The notes under the pieces are model-generated. The model ran no database searches. It was not told where the DNA came from and was given only the letters and a program-made list of their open reading frames with translations. From an uncultured Desulfovibrio sp. (GTDB taxonomy: Bacteria > Desulfobacterota > Desulfovibrionia > Desulfovibrionales > Desulfovibrionaceae), in assembly GCA_910587035.1 (NCBI GenBank), contig CAJUMQ010000038.1, positions 1 through 14,172 of the forward strand: a stretch of DNA of 14,172 nt, written 5' to 3'. Positions within the stretch are counted from its first letter, which is position 1. Every line of letters starts with the position of its first letter. The translations under genes and the position numbers were made by a program. Positions 7,347 to 14,172 of the stretch are shown piece by piece.

Positions 7347-7880
7347 ATGGGTCAACTGGCTTTTATATTTATTGGCATACCAGTTATTCTTGTCGCGCTA
7401 ATAGTGCTAAAATACGGCGTCATAATTATTATTTCACTTAGTAAATGGTTATATGCCATATTGGATTATCCAAACTGTCACGATTTGAATGGCATATTCA
7501 GGGAAAAAATGGAGCAACTAAAAAAAGCTATCAAGAATTGGCCGAAATTCAAGGGTTATGTTTACGGGCCATCACCATCGCGAAATCAAATCCAGCTTGA
7601 CAAAGAAAATGGCTATATGAAAACAATTACCTTCAAGCAGGGAGCATGTGAAATTTGCGGCAAGGAATTTATTGCTCTCTCTGACGATAAGTTGGACGAG
7701 CTTTCAAGAGTTGTTGTCAATCTTGATGATGACATTGTGATCGAGAAAATTGTCTGCCAGGATTGCCTTGCACATCTCAAAGAAACAACTACCCCAAATT
7801 ACAGTCGGAAGAATGAACATACATGTACTTCAGCAGCTGAAAGATTCTTTGATATTTTCAGACAAAATAAGTCAAAATAA
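7347..7880 (+). CDS. Membrane protein with zinc-ribbon-like cytosolic domain
   Basis: This protein of 177 residues begins with a hydrophobic region (about 3-38) long enough for one or two membrane helices, interrupted by KYG. The soluble remainder has a short Lys-rich helix (about 54-69) and then a C101-x-x-C104 and C137-x-x-C140 pair spaced like a zinc ribbon, with an acidic DDD segment between them. C44 and C160 are extra. AAGGAG lies before the ATG at good spacing. It follows the WYL gene by 61 bases and precedes a tiny membrane peptide, so a joint role at the membrane under WYL control is plausible. I do not recognise a named family, and zinc binding is inferred from the cysteine pattern. 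Confidence 0.8.
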   Translation: MGQLAFIFIGIPVILVALIVLKYGVIIIISLSKWLYAILDYPNCHDLNGIFREKMEQLKKAIKNWPKFKGYVYGPSPSRNQIQLDKENGYMKTITFKQGACEICGKEFIALSDDKLDELSRVVVNLDDDIVIEKIVCQDCLAHLKETTTPNYSRKNEHTCTSAAERFFDIFRQNKSK

Positions 7881-7906
7881 CATATATAAAATCAGGAGGT
7901 GTTGTC

Positions 7907-8002
7907 ATGGATTCTGATTGGACAGATAAGGTAGTATTTTGTATCAAGGTTTGCATTGCTCTGGTAATAGTCAGTGCCATTGCTGAATGCATGGAGGATT
8001 GA
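7907..8002 (+). CDS. 31-aa hydrophobic small protein
   Basis: A 31-codon frame starts with MDSDWTDKVVFCIKVC, runs through a hydrophobic stretch (about residues 9-26, ALVIVSAIA) and ends in an acidic ECMED tail. The AGGAGGTG sequence 6 bases before the ATG is a near-ideal ribosome-binding site, the strongest in the window, which argues strongly for translation. The charge pattern and length fit a single-pass membrane miniprotein. It lies 26 bases after the zinc-ribbon gene and before the operon terminator. It could be a small regulatory subunit of the neighbouring membrane protein or a toxin-like peptide; the sequence does not tell which. Confidence 0.7.
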   Translation: MDSDWTDKVVFCIKVCIALVIVSAIAECMED

Positions 8003-8066
8003 ATGACGACATAAATCTTATCATTTATATAACTATGCAGTAACACGCAACTTATAATTTATAAAT

Positions 8067-8104
8067 AAAAAAGAACTACTGACAACAATCAGTAGTTCTT
8101 TTTT
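8067..8104 (+). terminator. Strong intrinsic terminator of the WYL operon
   Basis: A 16-bp perfect stem (8067-8082 with 8089-8104; core GAACTACTGA) closes a CAACAA loop and is followed by more T-rich sequence. The A-run on the left side means it can also end transcripts from the opposite strand. Confidence 0.93.
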
Positions 8105-8236
8105 ATTTTTACTGTGTTATTTTTTAAAATTAATTTTTACATGCATGAAATACAATTCTAACAGATAACAAGAGAGGTTGATAAAATTCGATACTGGCAT
8201 TGAGTTGTTGAACTATAATCTTTTTACGAGGTTACT

Positions 8237-11026
8237 ATGAGTGATACATTTATTTATGCGGCTGATCCAACCGGTAAACTGAAATGGGAATTTATCCCGA
8301 ATACGCCTGAAGCCAGGACTGATGCGATAAATAGGGGCTTCACGGCATTTTCAACCTACAGTTTCGAAAGCGAACCGCCAAAATCAAATCCAAGAGGACA
8401 AATTCCCGAACCTATGCGTTATGGAGATCTCTGGATGGATTTTGATGACAAACAGAATCCTGCCAATGCAATCATGCAAGCCAGAGATTTGCTGTTACAA
8501 TTTATATATAAGGCTGGGCTGGATCTATCTATGCTGAAAATTTACATGAGCGGAAGTAAAGGCTGTCATATCTGTATTCCCGCAGTAATTTTCGGCGGTG
8601 AGAATGGTGATCCATATCTTCCTGAAATTCATAAACAATTTGTAAGAAATCTTATATATTTCTTTCTTCGCATTCACATCAGAGCAGACTGGAGGAATTG
8701 TACAATTATTGACAAGCATTTATACCAAATGGGAAAAGGTCAACCACTACGAGAAAGCAACGTTCAACGCCCTGATGGCAGATATAAAGTCGAGGTTTCT
8801 GTCAATGAATTTATGGAAATGGATATATTGGAGTTACTTGATCTTCCAAAAGAGAACAGAATGAGTGAAATTCAGCATTCCCAACCCTACAAAAATAGTA
8901 GATTATCTCAAGTATATAAAAAAGCAGTTTATTATAGAAATCTTCTCAAAGCAAATCCTTGGGAACATTCAGCTCTTGAAAATTGCACTTTTTTTACACA
9001 CTGTATATTCGATTATAAGGATTTGGAGGAAGAATGCTGGTTTGCTTTTTTAGGAATTCTAAAAAGTTTGAGAAATGATGGTATCAACTATGCTCAAATT
9101 TTTTCCGAAGGACACCCTGAGTATACAGAAGAGGATACCTATAAGAAGTTTATACATGCATCAAAATATCCATTTCCGACATGTGAGTCATTGAGAAAAT
9201 TTGGATATTGTTCAGATGAATGCAAAATGACCAGCTTATGTAAAAGAAGAGATAACATAAATAAAATACCATCAATAAACAATAATTCATTTATTTTGAG
9301 AGATGATGGACTATATTTTTGTCAGGAAGGCGATGATGAACAGGATGCCATCAAAATTTCTTCACCTCTGAAAATATTAGGAAAGGTGAAAAATCCTGAT
9401 AATAGTGGGTGGTCAAGATTGCTGGAGGTAACGACTCCAGACAACTGTAAGGTTCAAATTCTCATTCCAATGGAAGATTGTGTTGGCAAGGGTGAGCTTG
9501 CTATAAAGTATTTGGCCAGATATGGGCTTGAAACTTATACCAAGGATTCCGTCAAGTTGATCATGGCATATATCAGAAACACAAACGGCATGGATATATA
9601 TGTTCGTACCACAAAAACTGGCTGGCATTCCAATGTCTATATACTGCCCGACGCCCAGTTTGGCTATCCAGAAATGGGCAGAAAATACATTTTTGGAGGC
9701 TCAGACGGATTACTTACAGTATCAGGCACTCTGGAAGATTGGTATGAGAATATCGGCAAATATTGTCGTGGAAATTCATTGGCCATGCTCCTTGTTTTAT
9801 ATGCATTGACAGGCCCTGTGTTGCAACTTTGCAATATTGAGGGTGGGGGTCTCCATATCTACGGCTCCTCATCGTCTGGGAAATCTACATTGGCTCTTGT
9901 AGCTGGCAGCGTATGCGGAGGAGACAGGAGAACGGGCTTTTTGAGACAATGGAGAACCACTGACAATGCAGCAGAAAAAATTGCCGTCTTACACAACGAC
10001 AATCTTCTGGTGATGGATGAAATTAGCCAGGCAAAAGGCGATAGTGTCTACCATATGGCATATATGCTCCCTAATGGGCAAGGTAAAGCCAGAATGGATA
10101 ATAGGACAATAGCCTTGCGTGAGCCGGATTGTTGGACTTTGTCTTTGCTGTCCACTGGAGAGCAAGCGTTGCCAGAAAAAATTGAAGAGAATAAAAAGAA
10201 TACTTCAATGGCCGGCCAAGAGACAAGAATCCTTGACCTTCCAGTAGATAAGGGCAACGGCTCAAATATATTCCCTGAGTTACATGGCTTTGCCAGTCCA
10301 GCTGAGCTTAGTGAACATCTCAAAAAGTATTCAAAATTATACTGGGGCAGTCTGTTGCGTGCATTCCTCGCAAAATTGTGTGGGGAAAATGAAGATGAAT
10401 TTAGAACCAATATAGAAAGTATTCAGAGGTCTATAATGTATTTTACGCAGAAGATGGATATTGACAATGCCAGCGGCCAAGTAAAACGGGCAGCCCTGAA
10501 ATTTGGTGTAACTTTTGCCGTTGGGAAATTTCTTTCTGAAACAGGGTTGATAAGTTGGACAATAGATGAATGCTTTGATGCTTGCAAAGAATGGTTTTGC
10601 ATTTGGATCAACAATAGAGGTGGTTCAGGTAATCTTGAGATAGAAAAAGCTATTAGTAGGTTACTTGAAGTTATTGAACGAGATGGCATAAGGTTATTTG
10701 CTGATTTAGATGATCAGCCACAATATTTACCTACAGGGCACCTTGGCTACAAAAAAATAAGAAATGACAAGGTGTACTATTATTTTTCAAAGCCAGCTTT
10801 TTCAGATATTGTGGGTAAACCATACATAATACCTGTGAAAAATAAGTTACAAAAATTAGGAATATTAGATTATGACTTTTCCAGCAAAACCTATGAAAAG
10901 ACAATTCATCCCAAAGGAATTTCAATGAGAGCAATTGGCATAATAATACAAAATGAAGGTAGTGATAAACAAAGTAAAAGTGATAATAATAAAAATATGG
11001 ATGAAGTTGCTGATACTGTATTCTAG
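8237..11026 (+). CDS. Archaeo-eukaryotic primase fused to DUF927 helicase-type ATPase
   Basis: This 929-residue replication protein has an N-terminal AEP primase (about 1-205) with the three catalytic motifs: D68-F-D70, S105-G-S-K-G-C-H111, and D159 in TIIDK followed by a conserved Gly-Arg-Tyr segment. A cysteine cluster (C316, C325, C329, C335) forms a likely zinc-binding module. Residues about 350-660 match DUF927: GWHSN-YILPD, SGTLEDWYENIGKYCRGNS, a Walker A GSSSSGKS (543-550), a Walker B LLVMDE (590-595), the MAYMLPNGQGKAR block and R664 as a candidate arginine finger. The C-terminal part (about 690-929) is helical. Such primase-helicases make primers and unwind origins in plasmids, satellites and conflict elements. 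GAGG precedes the ATG. No partner gene overlaps it; it is followed by a terminator and an iteron-like array. Confidence 0.92.
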   Translation: MSDTFIYAADPTGKLKWEFIPNTPEARTDAINRGFTAFSTYSFESEPPKSNPRGQIPEPMRYGDLWMDFDDKQNPANAIMQARDLLLQFIYKAGLDLSMLKIYMSGSKGCHICIPAVIFGGENGDPYLPEIHKQFVRNLIYFFLRIHIRADWRNCTIIDKHLYQMGKGQPLRESNVQRPDGRYKVEVSVNEFMEMDILELLDLPKENRMSEIQHSQPYKNSRLSQVYKKAVYYRNLLKANPWEHSALENCTFFTHCIFDYKDLEEECWFAFLGILKSLRNDGINYAQIFSEGHPEYTEEDTYKKFIHASKYPFPTCESLRKFGYCSDECKMTSLCKRRDNINKIPSINNNSFILRDDGLYFCQEGDDEQDAIKISSPLKILGKVKNPDNSGWSRLLEVTTPDNCKVQILIPMEDCVGKGELAIKYLARYGLETYTKDSVKLIMAYIRNTNGMDIYVRTTKTGWHSNVYILPDAQFGYPEMGRKYIFGGSDGLLTVSGTLEDWYENIGKYCRGNSLAMLLVLYALTGPVLQLCNIEGGGLHIYGSSSSGKSTLALVAGSVCGGDRRTGFLRQWRTTDNAAEKIAVLHNDNLLVMDEISQAKGDSVYHMAYMLPNGQGKARMDNRTIALREPDCWTLSLLSTGEQALPEKIEENKKNTSMAGQETRILDLPVDKGNGSNIFPELHGFASPAELSEHLKKYSKLYWGSLLRAFLAKLCGENEDEFRTNIESIQRSIMYFTQKMDIDNASGQVKRAALKFGVTFAVGKFLSETGLISWTIDECFDACKEWFCIWINNRGGSGNLEIEKAISRLLEVIERDGIRLFADLDDQPQYLPTGHLGYKKIRNDKVYYYFSKPAFSDIVGKPYIIPVKNKLQKLGILDYDFSSKTYEKTIHPKGISMRAIGIIIQNEGSDKQSKSDNNKNMDEVADTVF

Positions 11027-11034
11027 GTAACAAT

Positions 11035-11072
11035 AGAAACTCCCTATTTACAATTTACAATAGGGAGTTTCT
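11035..11072 (+). terminator. Intrinsic terminator after the primase-helicase gene
   Basis: A 14-bp perfect stem (11035-11048 with 11059-11072; core AAACTCCCTATT) encloses a 10-base loop and is followed by a modest T-rich tail. It begins 9 bases after the stop codon. Confidence 0.85.
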
Positions 11073-11080
11073 TTACTATT

Positions 11081-11379
11081 CGCACAAAACAATATGTGCA
11101 AAAAATACCGAAAAATAAATCTATATCTTTATACAGTTGGTTTGCACAAATGCACAAATGCACACATATCAAAATTACTTATAACCAATGAATCAAATTA
11201 TAAAAAATATATAGTAATGAGCCATTGATAAATAAACCTTATTATACACTTTTATTCATTATTATAAATATTTTCAAATTTATTTATAGCTTTTGTGCAG
11301 ACGTGCATTTGCGCAAACTCAAAAATGTATAAGCAGTAAAAGGAAATAAAGGAATTTTATGCACAAAACTATTTGTGCA
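11081..11379. other. Candidate replication origin: octamer array around an AT-rich core
   Basis: Nine copies or close variants of TGCACAAA (or its complement TTTGTGCA) lie in 299 bases. In order: an inverted pair CGCACAAA-ACAA-TATGTGCA (11081-11100); three tandem direct copies (11143-11166, the last TGCACACA); a very AT-rich core (11167-11291, with only 10 G or C in 11221-11280); two copies in the opposite direction (TTTGTGCA 11292-11299, TTTGCGCA 11308-11315); and a perfect inverted pair with a 4-base spacer (11360-11379). The layout is nearly mirror-symmetric. Placed directly after a primase-helicase gene, it matches the general plan of SaPI-type origins, where short oppositely oriented repeats flank an AT-rich unwinding region. 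An operator array is the main alternative. There is no gene here. Confidence 0.65.
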
Positions 11380-11459
11380 AATATTTATGTTTTATATGTT
11401 ATAACATAGATAAGAGCATTTTGTCATATATGTATTTTTTTGTTCCTTATCATCCTATA

Positions 11460-11546
11460 TTATTTTTTCAATTCTTCCAAAGCAAAATGGTACTCAATTT
11501 GATTTAGTTCATGTTTTACTAGATTGACCATGATGTTCAAATAGGA
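11460..11546 (-). pseudogene. Short C-terminal-like coding remnant
   Basis: A 28-codon open stretch without its own start signal ends in a helical, charged tail (VKHELNQIEYHFALEELKK). It lies in a different frame from the larger remnant immediately upstream on the same strand. It reads like the natural C-terminus of a protein and may be the end of the same decayed gene after deletion and frameshift. Confidence 0.4.
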
Positions 11547-11589
11547 CTAGATAAGAAAGATGGTTTTGGAATATCAATTTTGCCATAGG

Positions 11590-12283
11590 GATGCGCAAAA
11601 ATTATTCCCATTGGCTGCGCGCCACCTGGTCGCTGGGTATTTCCTATAACAGAATAAGCCATATGCAGATATTTAGTGGCATCTCAAAACATATCTGAGT
11701 AATGGCTAAATCGAATAAGAATGTTATCAAAAATTACGACTGGCTCTTAGCCGAAAATAAAACGATGCAGAAAGCAATAAAAAAAATCCGCTTTGTCTGG
11801 CGTTACTTTGAACACATAAATAGGATAGAGTCTAAGTTACAATTCATTCAACTAGCCAAGTCCAAAGAGTGAGTCAATATTCGGTATATATACTTTCCTG
11901 CACAAACAATATGGCTATAAGTGTGAATCAACTTGGTATTCCAGAGAGTTCCAGTTGCCTGAGAAAGCTGCCTTGCGCTGACATGCCGAGTGCGGCATTG
12001 TCCGCTGGAGATCGTTCTCAAAGACTATGATAACATTGCCATACTGCGTGTCGGCTCGTCCGTGTCTGGAAGCGCTACCCACTCATGAGATATTATTTAT
12101 GGTCCTTTCCGCTCCATGCGTAAACTGCTCGATAATGCCAAACTGGTCATGGGGGCCAAACAGCCGAGTAAGAAATGTAAGAAAAATTTCCTTCTTGGCG
12201 GCCTCTGTGTTGGCGTTTTTTATGGACTGGCAATACTCTGCTACGAGTTCGTGTCTGGTGGTTGGCATGGCATATACCGTCAA
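11590..12283 (-). pseudogene. Decayed restriction-modification-type protein, N-terminal part
   Basis: One reading frame reads as protein but is broken by at least five stop codons. It begins MPTTRHELVAEYCQ...TEAAKKEIFLTFLTRLFG...QFTHGAERTINNI, meets TGA at 12083-12085, then continues GRADTQYGNVII-FEND, then SGNWNS, then PNIDSLFGL, then VTPDKADFFYCFLHRFIFG with further TAG, TAA and TGA codons. From memory this order resembles the N-terminal region of large N6-adenine methyltransferase or Type IIG/ISP-like proteins, where the GRADTQY...VIIEFE part is a PD-(D/E)xK-like nuclease motif. Here the first E of IIEFE is V, so the nuclease site is also damaged. The methyltransferase part is absent. The best available start for the first segment is a TTG at 12283 with no ribosome-binding site, or an ATG five codons later. 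Being a pseudogene is clear; the family is a moderate-confidence call. Confidence 0.7.
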
Positions 12284-12554
12284 AGATAAAAATATTCGAT
12301 TGTTCTGGTGATACCCGGAATAGGGGGGTGAGGCAATAAGACAAAAGTAGAGGGCAGCGATAAGCTAGTGTACCATATTTGACGGATGGCGCTGAAGCTC
12401 CGTATTTAATGCCTTAAGCCCCATTGGGCATTCCTGAAGATAAGTTGACACTTCGTAATAAATTTACCGTAAAAAATTTCGCTAAGTACATTGCATCTTT
12501 CGAAAATCCATCTATGGCGTTGCCATAGATGGATCCGTATAAGATGAAATGAGC
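12284..12554. other. Gap between the pseudogene and the DUF3987 gene
   Basis: No credible intact gene is seen. The region holds the terminator of the DUF3987 gene and a weak dyad (AATGCC 12408-12413 with GGCATT 12427-12432). It may include the lost promoter of the decayed gene. Confidence 0.4.
12506..12534 (-). terminator. Hairpin terminator of the DUF3987 gene
   Basis: A 13-bp perfect stem (12506-12518 with 12522-12534; core CCATCTATGGC) with a 3-base loop lies 20 bases after the minus-strand stop codon. On that strand it is followed by TTTT, a short but acceptable T-run. Confidence 0.75.
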
Positions 12555-14120
12555 TTATAGCAACTTCATATCGAAAAATTTATAATGAAGTCGCACTTGC
12601 AAATTGCCTGTCCCATTATCGGCGATTGCCACAATTTTGCAATTAGCAAGAAAATATAACGCATGGTTAACGTCTTGCCGATTCATACCTGTACGCTGCT
12701 GGATGGAAGTACTGTCAGTGCCGCAGATGATGAAATCTGTCCTCGATATACCATCAGGTATCCGATGCCAAGAAGTAATTATTTTCATGGCGTTATCATG
12801 GGCGGTAAATCCCAAAGGCGAAAATAGATAATAGGCGAACTCTGCCAGTTTTTCAGCTAGAATACGGCCATGATGCATCTCCAGCTTGGTAATAGGCTTT
12901 CCTGTAAAATGCTCTGGGTTATTACAGATATGGGCAGCTAAGGCCAATTTACAAGCATTTCCCGGCAATTTTGAAAGAAATTGCTTGAAATAAATGCTAT
13001 CAGTAACCATACAGCTACATGCTTCCACAAAATTTTCAAATTCCCTCATTGACTGAGGATCGAGAGAAATATGATATTTTTGCCCCGTTGATGCCATCTT
13101 AGCCAGCGAGTTGAGCAAATACGAAATTTTTTTACTGTATTGCGCAGACATACTGTCGTCAACGAAGGGATTATTGTACATGAATGCATTGAATGAGTTA
13201 ATGCATGGTAGTAATCTGGCCATGACTCCACGCATATTCAATTTATCTGATCCATATATTTCCATTGCAATATCAGGTTGAGCGAATATCGCGGTATACA
13301 GTGCTGGATGTTTGAGGTGAATAGAATATCTACCCGTCTTTTTTATAAAAGGTTCTTGGCCAAATGTTTTCAAAAACAATTCCAAATCTCCAGTTTTAAG
13401 GAATTTTTCAAAATCACTCCCCTCTGGATTCAGAATTAATGCACTTTCATAATTTTGCTGGAGGAATCTCATAAGTCCGTATTCTGTCATCCCTGAAAGT
13501 AAAATATTTTTTGATACCATTCCAGTTGTTTGGTTTATTTTCTTGGTATAATTGTCAATCTCAGATAACGCCCTAATAACAGATGAACTATCATTAATAT
13601 CAATATTTCTTAGAATTTCTCTATTTTTAAATTGGATTATCCTATCCAAAAGCTTTTGTTGCTCACCAGTTAAGCTGTTATTCTGATTGCTTTCATAAGA
13701 CACAAACGGATCAATCAACCTATCTACAACTATACTTTTTCTTGCACCGGAGTTAGCAAAAATTATTCCCTGTATAACAGAAGATATTACCAGATTTTCT
13801 CTTATTTTTATATAAACCATTCCACGTGTTGTTGAATTTATACAAGCTGAAGCGGATAATAACCCACATTCTAAAGATAGAGCAGTTTGGTTGACTAACC
13901 AACTAGCAAGACTGTATATCTCTTGATCATACTCTACGAGTTTAAATGGTTGAGGAATTTCATTTTGGTAATTATTTTGACTTATCTCTTTTTGCCTTTG
14001 TTCCAATTCACACATTTCACAAACGTACCTGTGGTTCCTAATGAACTCATTTAAATTGCGAGTATAAGTATTGAACATTTGCAATTGATATAAGTATGGA
14101 TTATTATTATAAGTATACAT
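12555..14120 (-). CDS. DUF3987-family ATPase
   Basis: The 521-residue protein fits DUF3987, a P-loop family found in prophages and integrative elements and thought to act in replication. A CxxC pair (C34, C37) lies in the N-terminal extension. The P-loop is FANSGARKS (121-129), the RKS form seen in this family. LLSGMTEYGLMRFL (207-220) is the sensor-like helix. ALILNPEGSDF (227-237) sits at the Walker B position with N-P-E where D-E is usual, and the AIFAQPDIA...MRGVMARLLP block (278-305) is conserved. A winged-helix-like tail (about 455-505) may bind DNA. No primase domain is fused to it. The ATG at 14120 has a weak GGAT ribosome-binding site. It is unrelated to the DUF927 ATPase on the other side of the pseudogene. 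The odd Walker B may mean weak or lost ATP hydrolysis. Confidence 0.8.
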   Translation of the reverse strand: MYTYNNNPYLYQLQMFNTYTRNLNEFIRNHRYVCEMCELEQRQKEISQNNYQNEIPQPFKLVEYDQEIYSLASWLVNQTALSLECGLLSASACINSTTRGMVYIKIRENLVISSVIQGIIFANSGARKSIVVDRLIDPFVSYESNQNNSLTGEQQKLLDRIIQFKNREILRNIDINDSSSVIRALSEIDNYTKKINQTTGMVSKNILLSGMTEYGLMRFLQQNYESALILNPEGSDFEKFLKTGDLELFLKTFGQEPFIKKTGRYSIHLKHPALYTAIFAQPDIAMEIYGSDKLNMRGVMARLLPCINSFNAFMYNNPFVDDSMSAQYSKKISYLLNSLAKMASTGQKYHISLDPQSMREFENFVEACSCMVTDSIYFKQFLSKLPGNACKLALAAHICNNPEHFTGKPITKLEMHHGRILAEKLAEFAYYLFSPLGFTAHDNAMKIITSWHRIPDGISRTDFIICGTDSTSIQQRTGMNRQDVNHALYFLANCKIVAIADNGTGNLQVRLHYKFFDMKLL

Positions 14121-14172
14121 ATATTTATCCGTAGTTTAAAATAGCAATTTATATTCCAGTTAGATAATGAAT

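Noticed and set aside
11143..11166. Three tandem TGCACAAA copies as a CRISPR-like or microsatellite repeat
   Set aside because: There are no spacers and the unit is 8 bases. The inverted copies on the far side of the AT-rich core fit an origin or operator array better.
12027..12311. Plus-strand open frame of 94 codons
   Set aside because: The opposite strand carries the motif-bearing remains of a restriction-type protein, and this frame has no ribosome-binding site or recognisable motif.
12445..12473. TTGACA as a plus-strand -35 element
   Set aside because: The -10 at the right distance is poor (CGTAAA) and no plus-strand gene follows.

Overview
The window looks like a bacterial accessory region built from several mobile-element or conflict-type modules. 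It is AT-rich overall, uses ATG starts with good Shine-Dalgarno sites, and has intrinsic terminators. No rRNA, tRNA, housekeeping gene, integrase or capsid gene is visible, so the phylum cannot be fixed. The E. coli YaaW-like protein and the general gene types suggest a Gram-negative host, but this is weak evidence.

Left part (2-5540, all minus strand, reading right to left): a YaaW/UPF0174-like membrane protein, a membrane-anchored coiled-coil protein, a small basic protein, a large membrane-anchored VIT-VWA protein with an intact MIDAS metal site, and a small unknown protein. Opposite the first gene is an XRE-family regulator (5771-6106). Two motifs mark the control regions. A near-identical 12-bp palindrome, TAGCATG(T/C)GCTA, occurs both in the YaaW/XRE divergent region and upstream of the VIT-VWA gene. 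Two ACTTTTAAAG boxes precede the XRE gene. The genes may form one regulated membrane-associated cassette of unknown function.

Middle part (6241-8104, plus strand): a long inverted repeat, then a WYL-domain transcription factor, a membrane protein with a CxxC...CxxC zinc-ribbon-like tail, and a 31-codon hydrophobic peptide with a very strong ribosome-binding site, closed by a strong terminator. This resembles a self-contained regulated operon.

Replication part (8237-11379, plus strand): a 929-residue fusion of an archaeo-eukaryotic primase domain with a DUF927 helicase-type ATPase, a terminator, and then a roughly symmetric array of nine TGCACAAA-type octamers flanking an extremely AT-rich stretch. 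A primase-helicase gene followed directly by oppositely oriented short repeats around an AT-rich core is the layout of satellite-type (SaPI-like) replication origins. This is the most interesting element here.

Right part (11460-14120, minus strand): the decayed remains of a large restriction-modification-type protein, readable as protein through several stop codons, then a DUF3987-family ATPase with a hairpin terminator. The DUF3987 gene is a second replication-type ATPase unrelated to the first, which suggests that several elements accumulated at one site.
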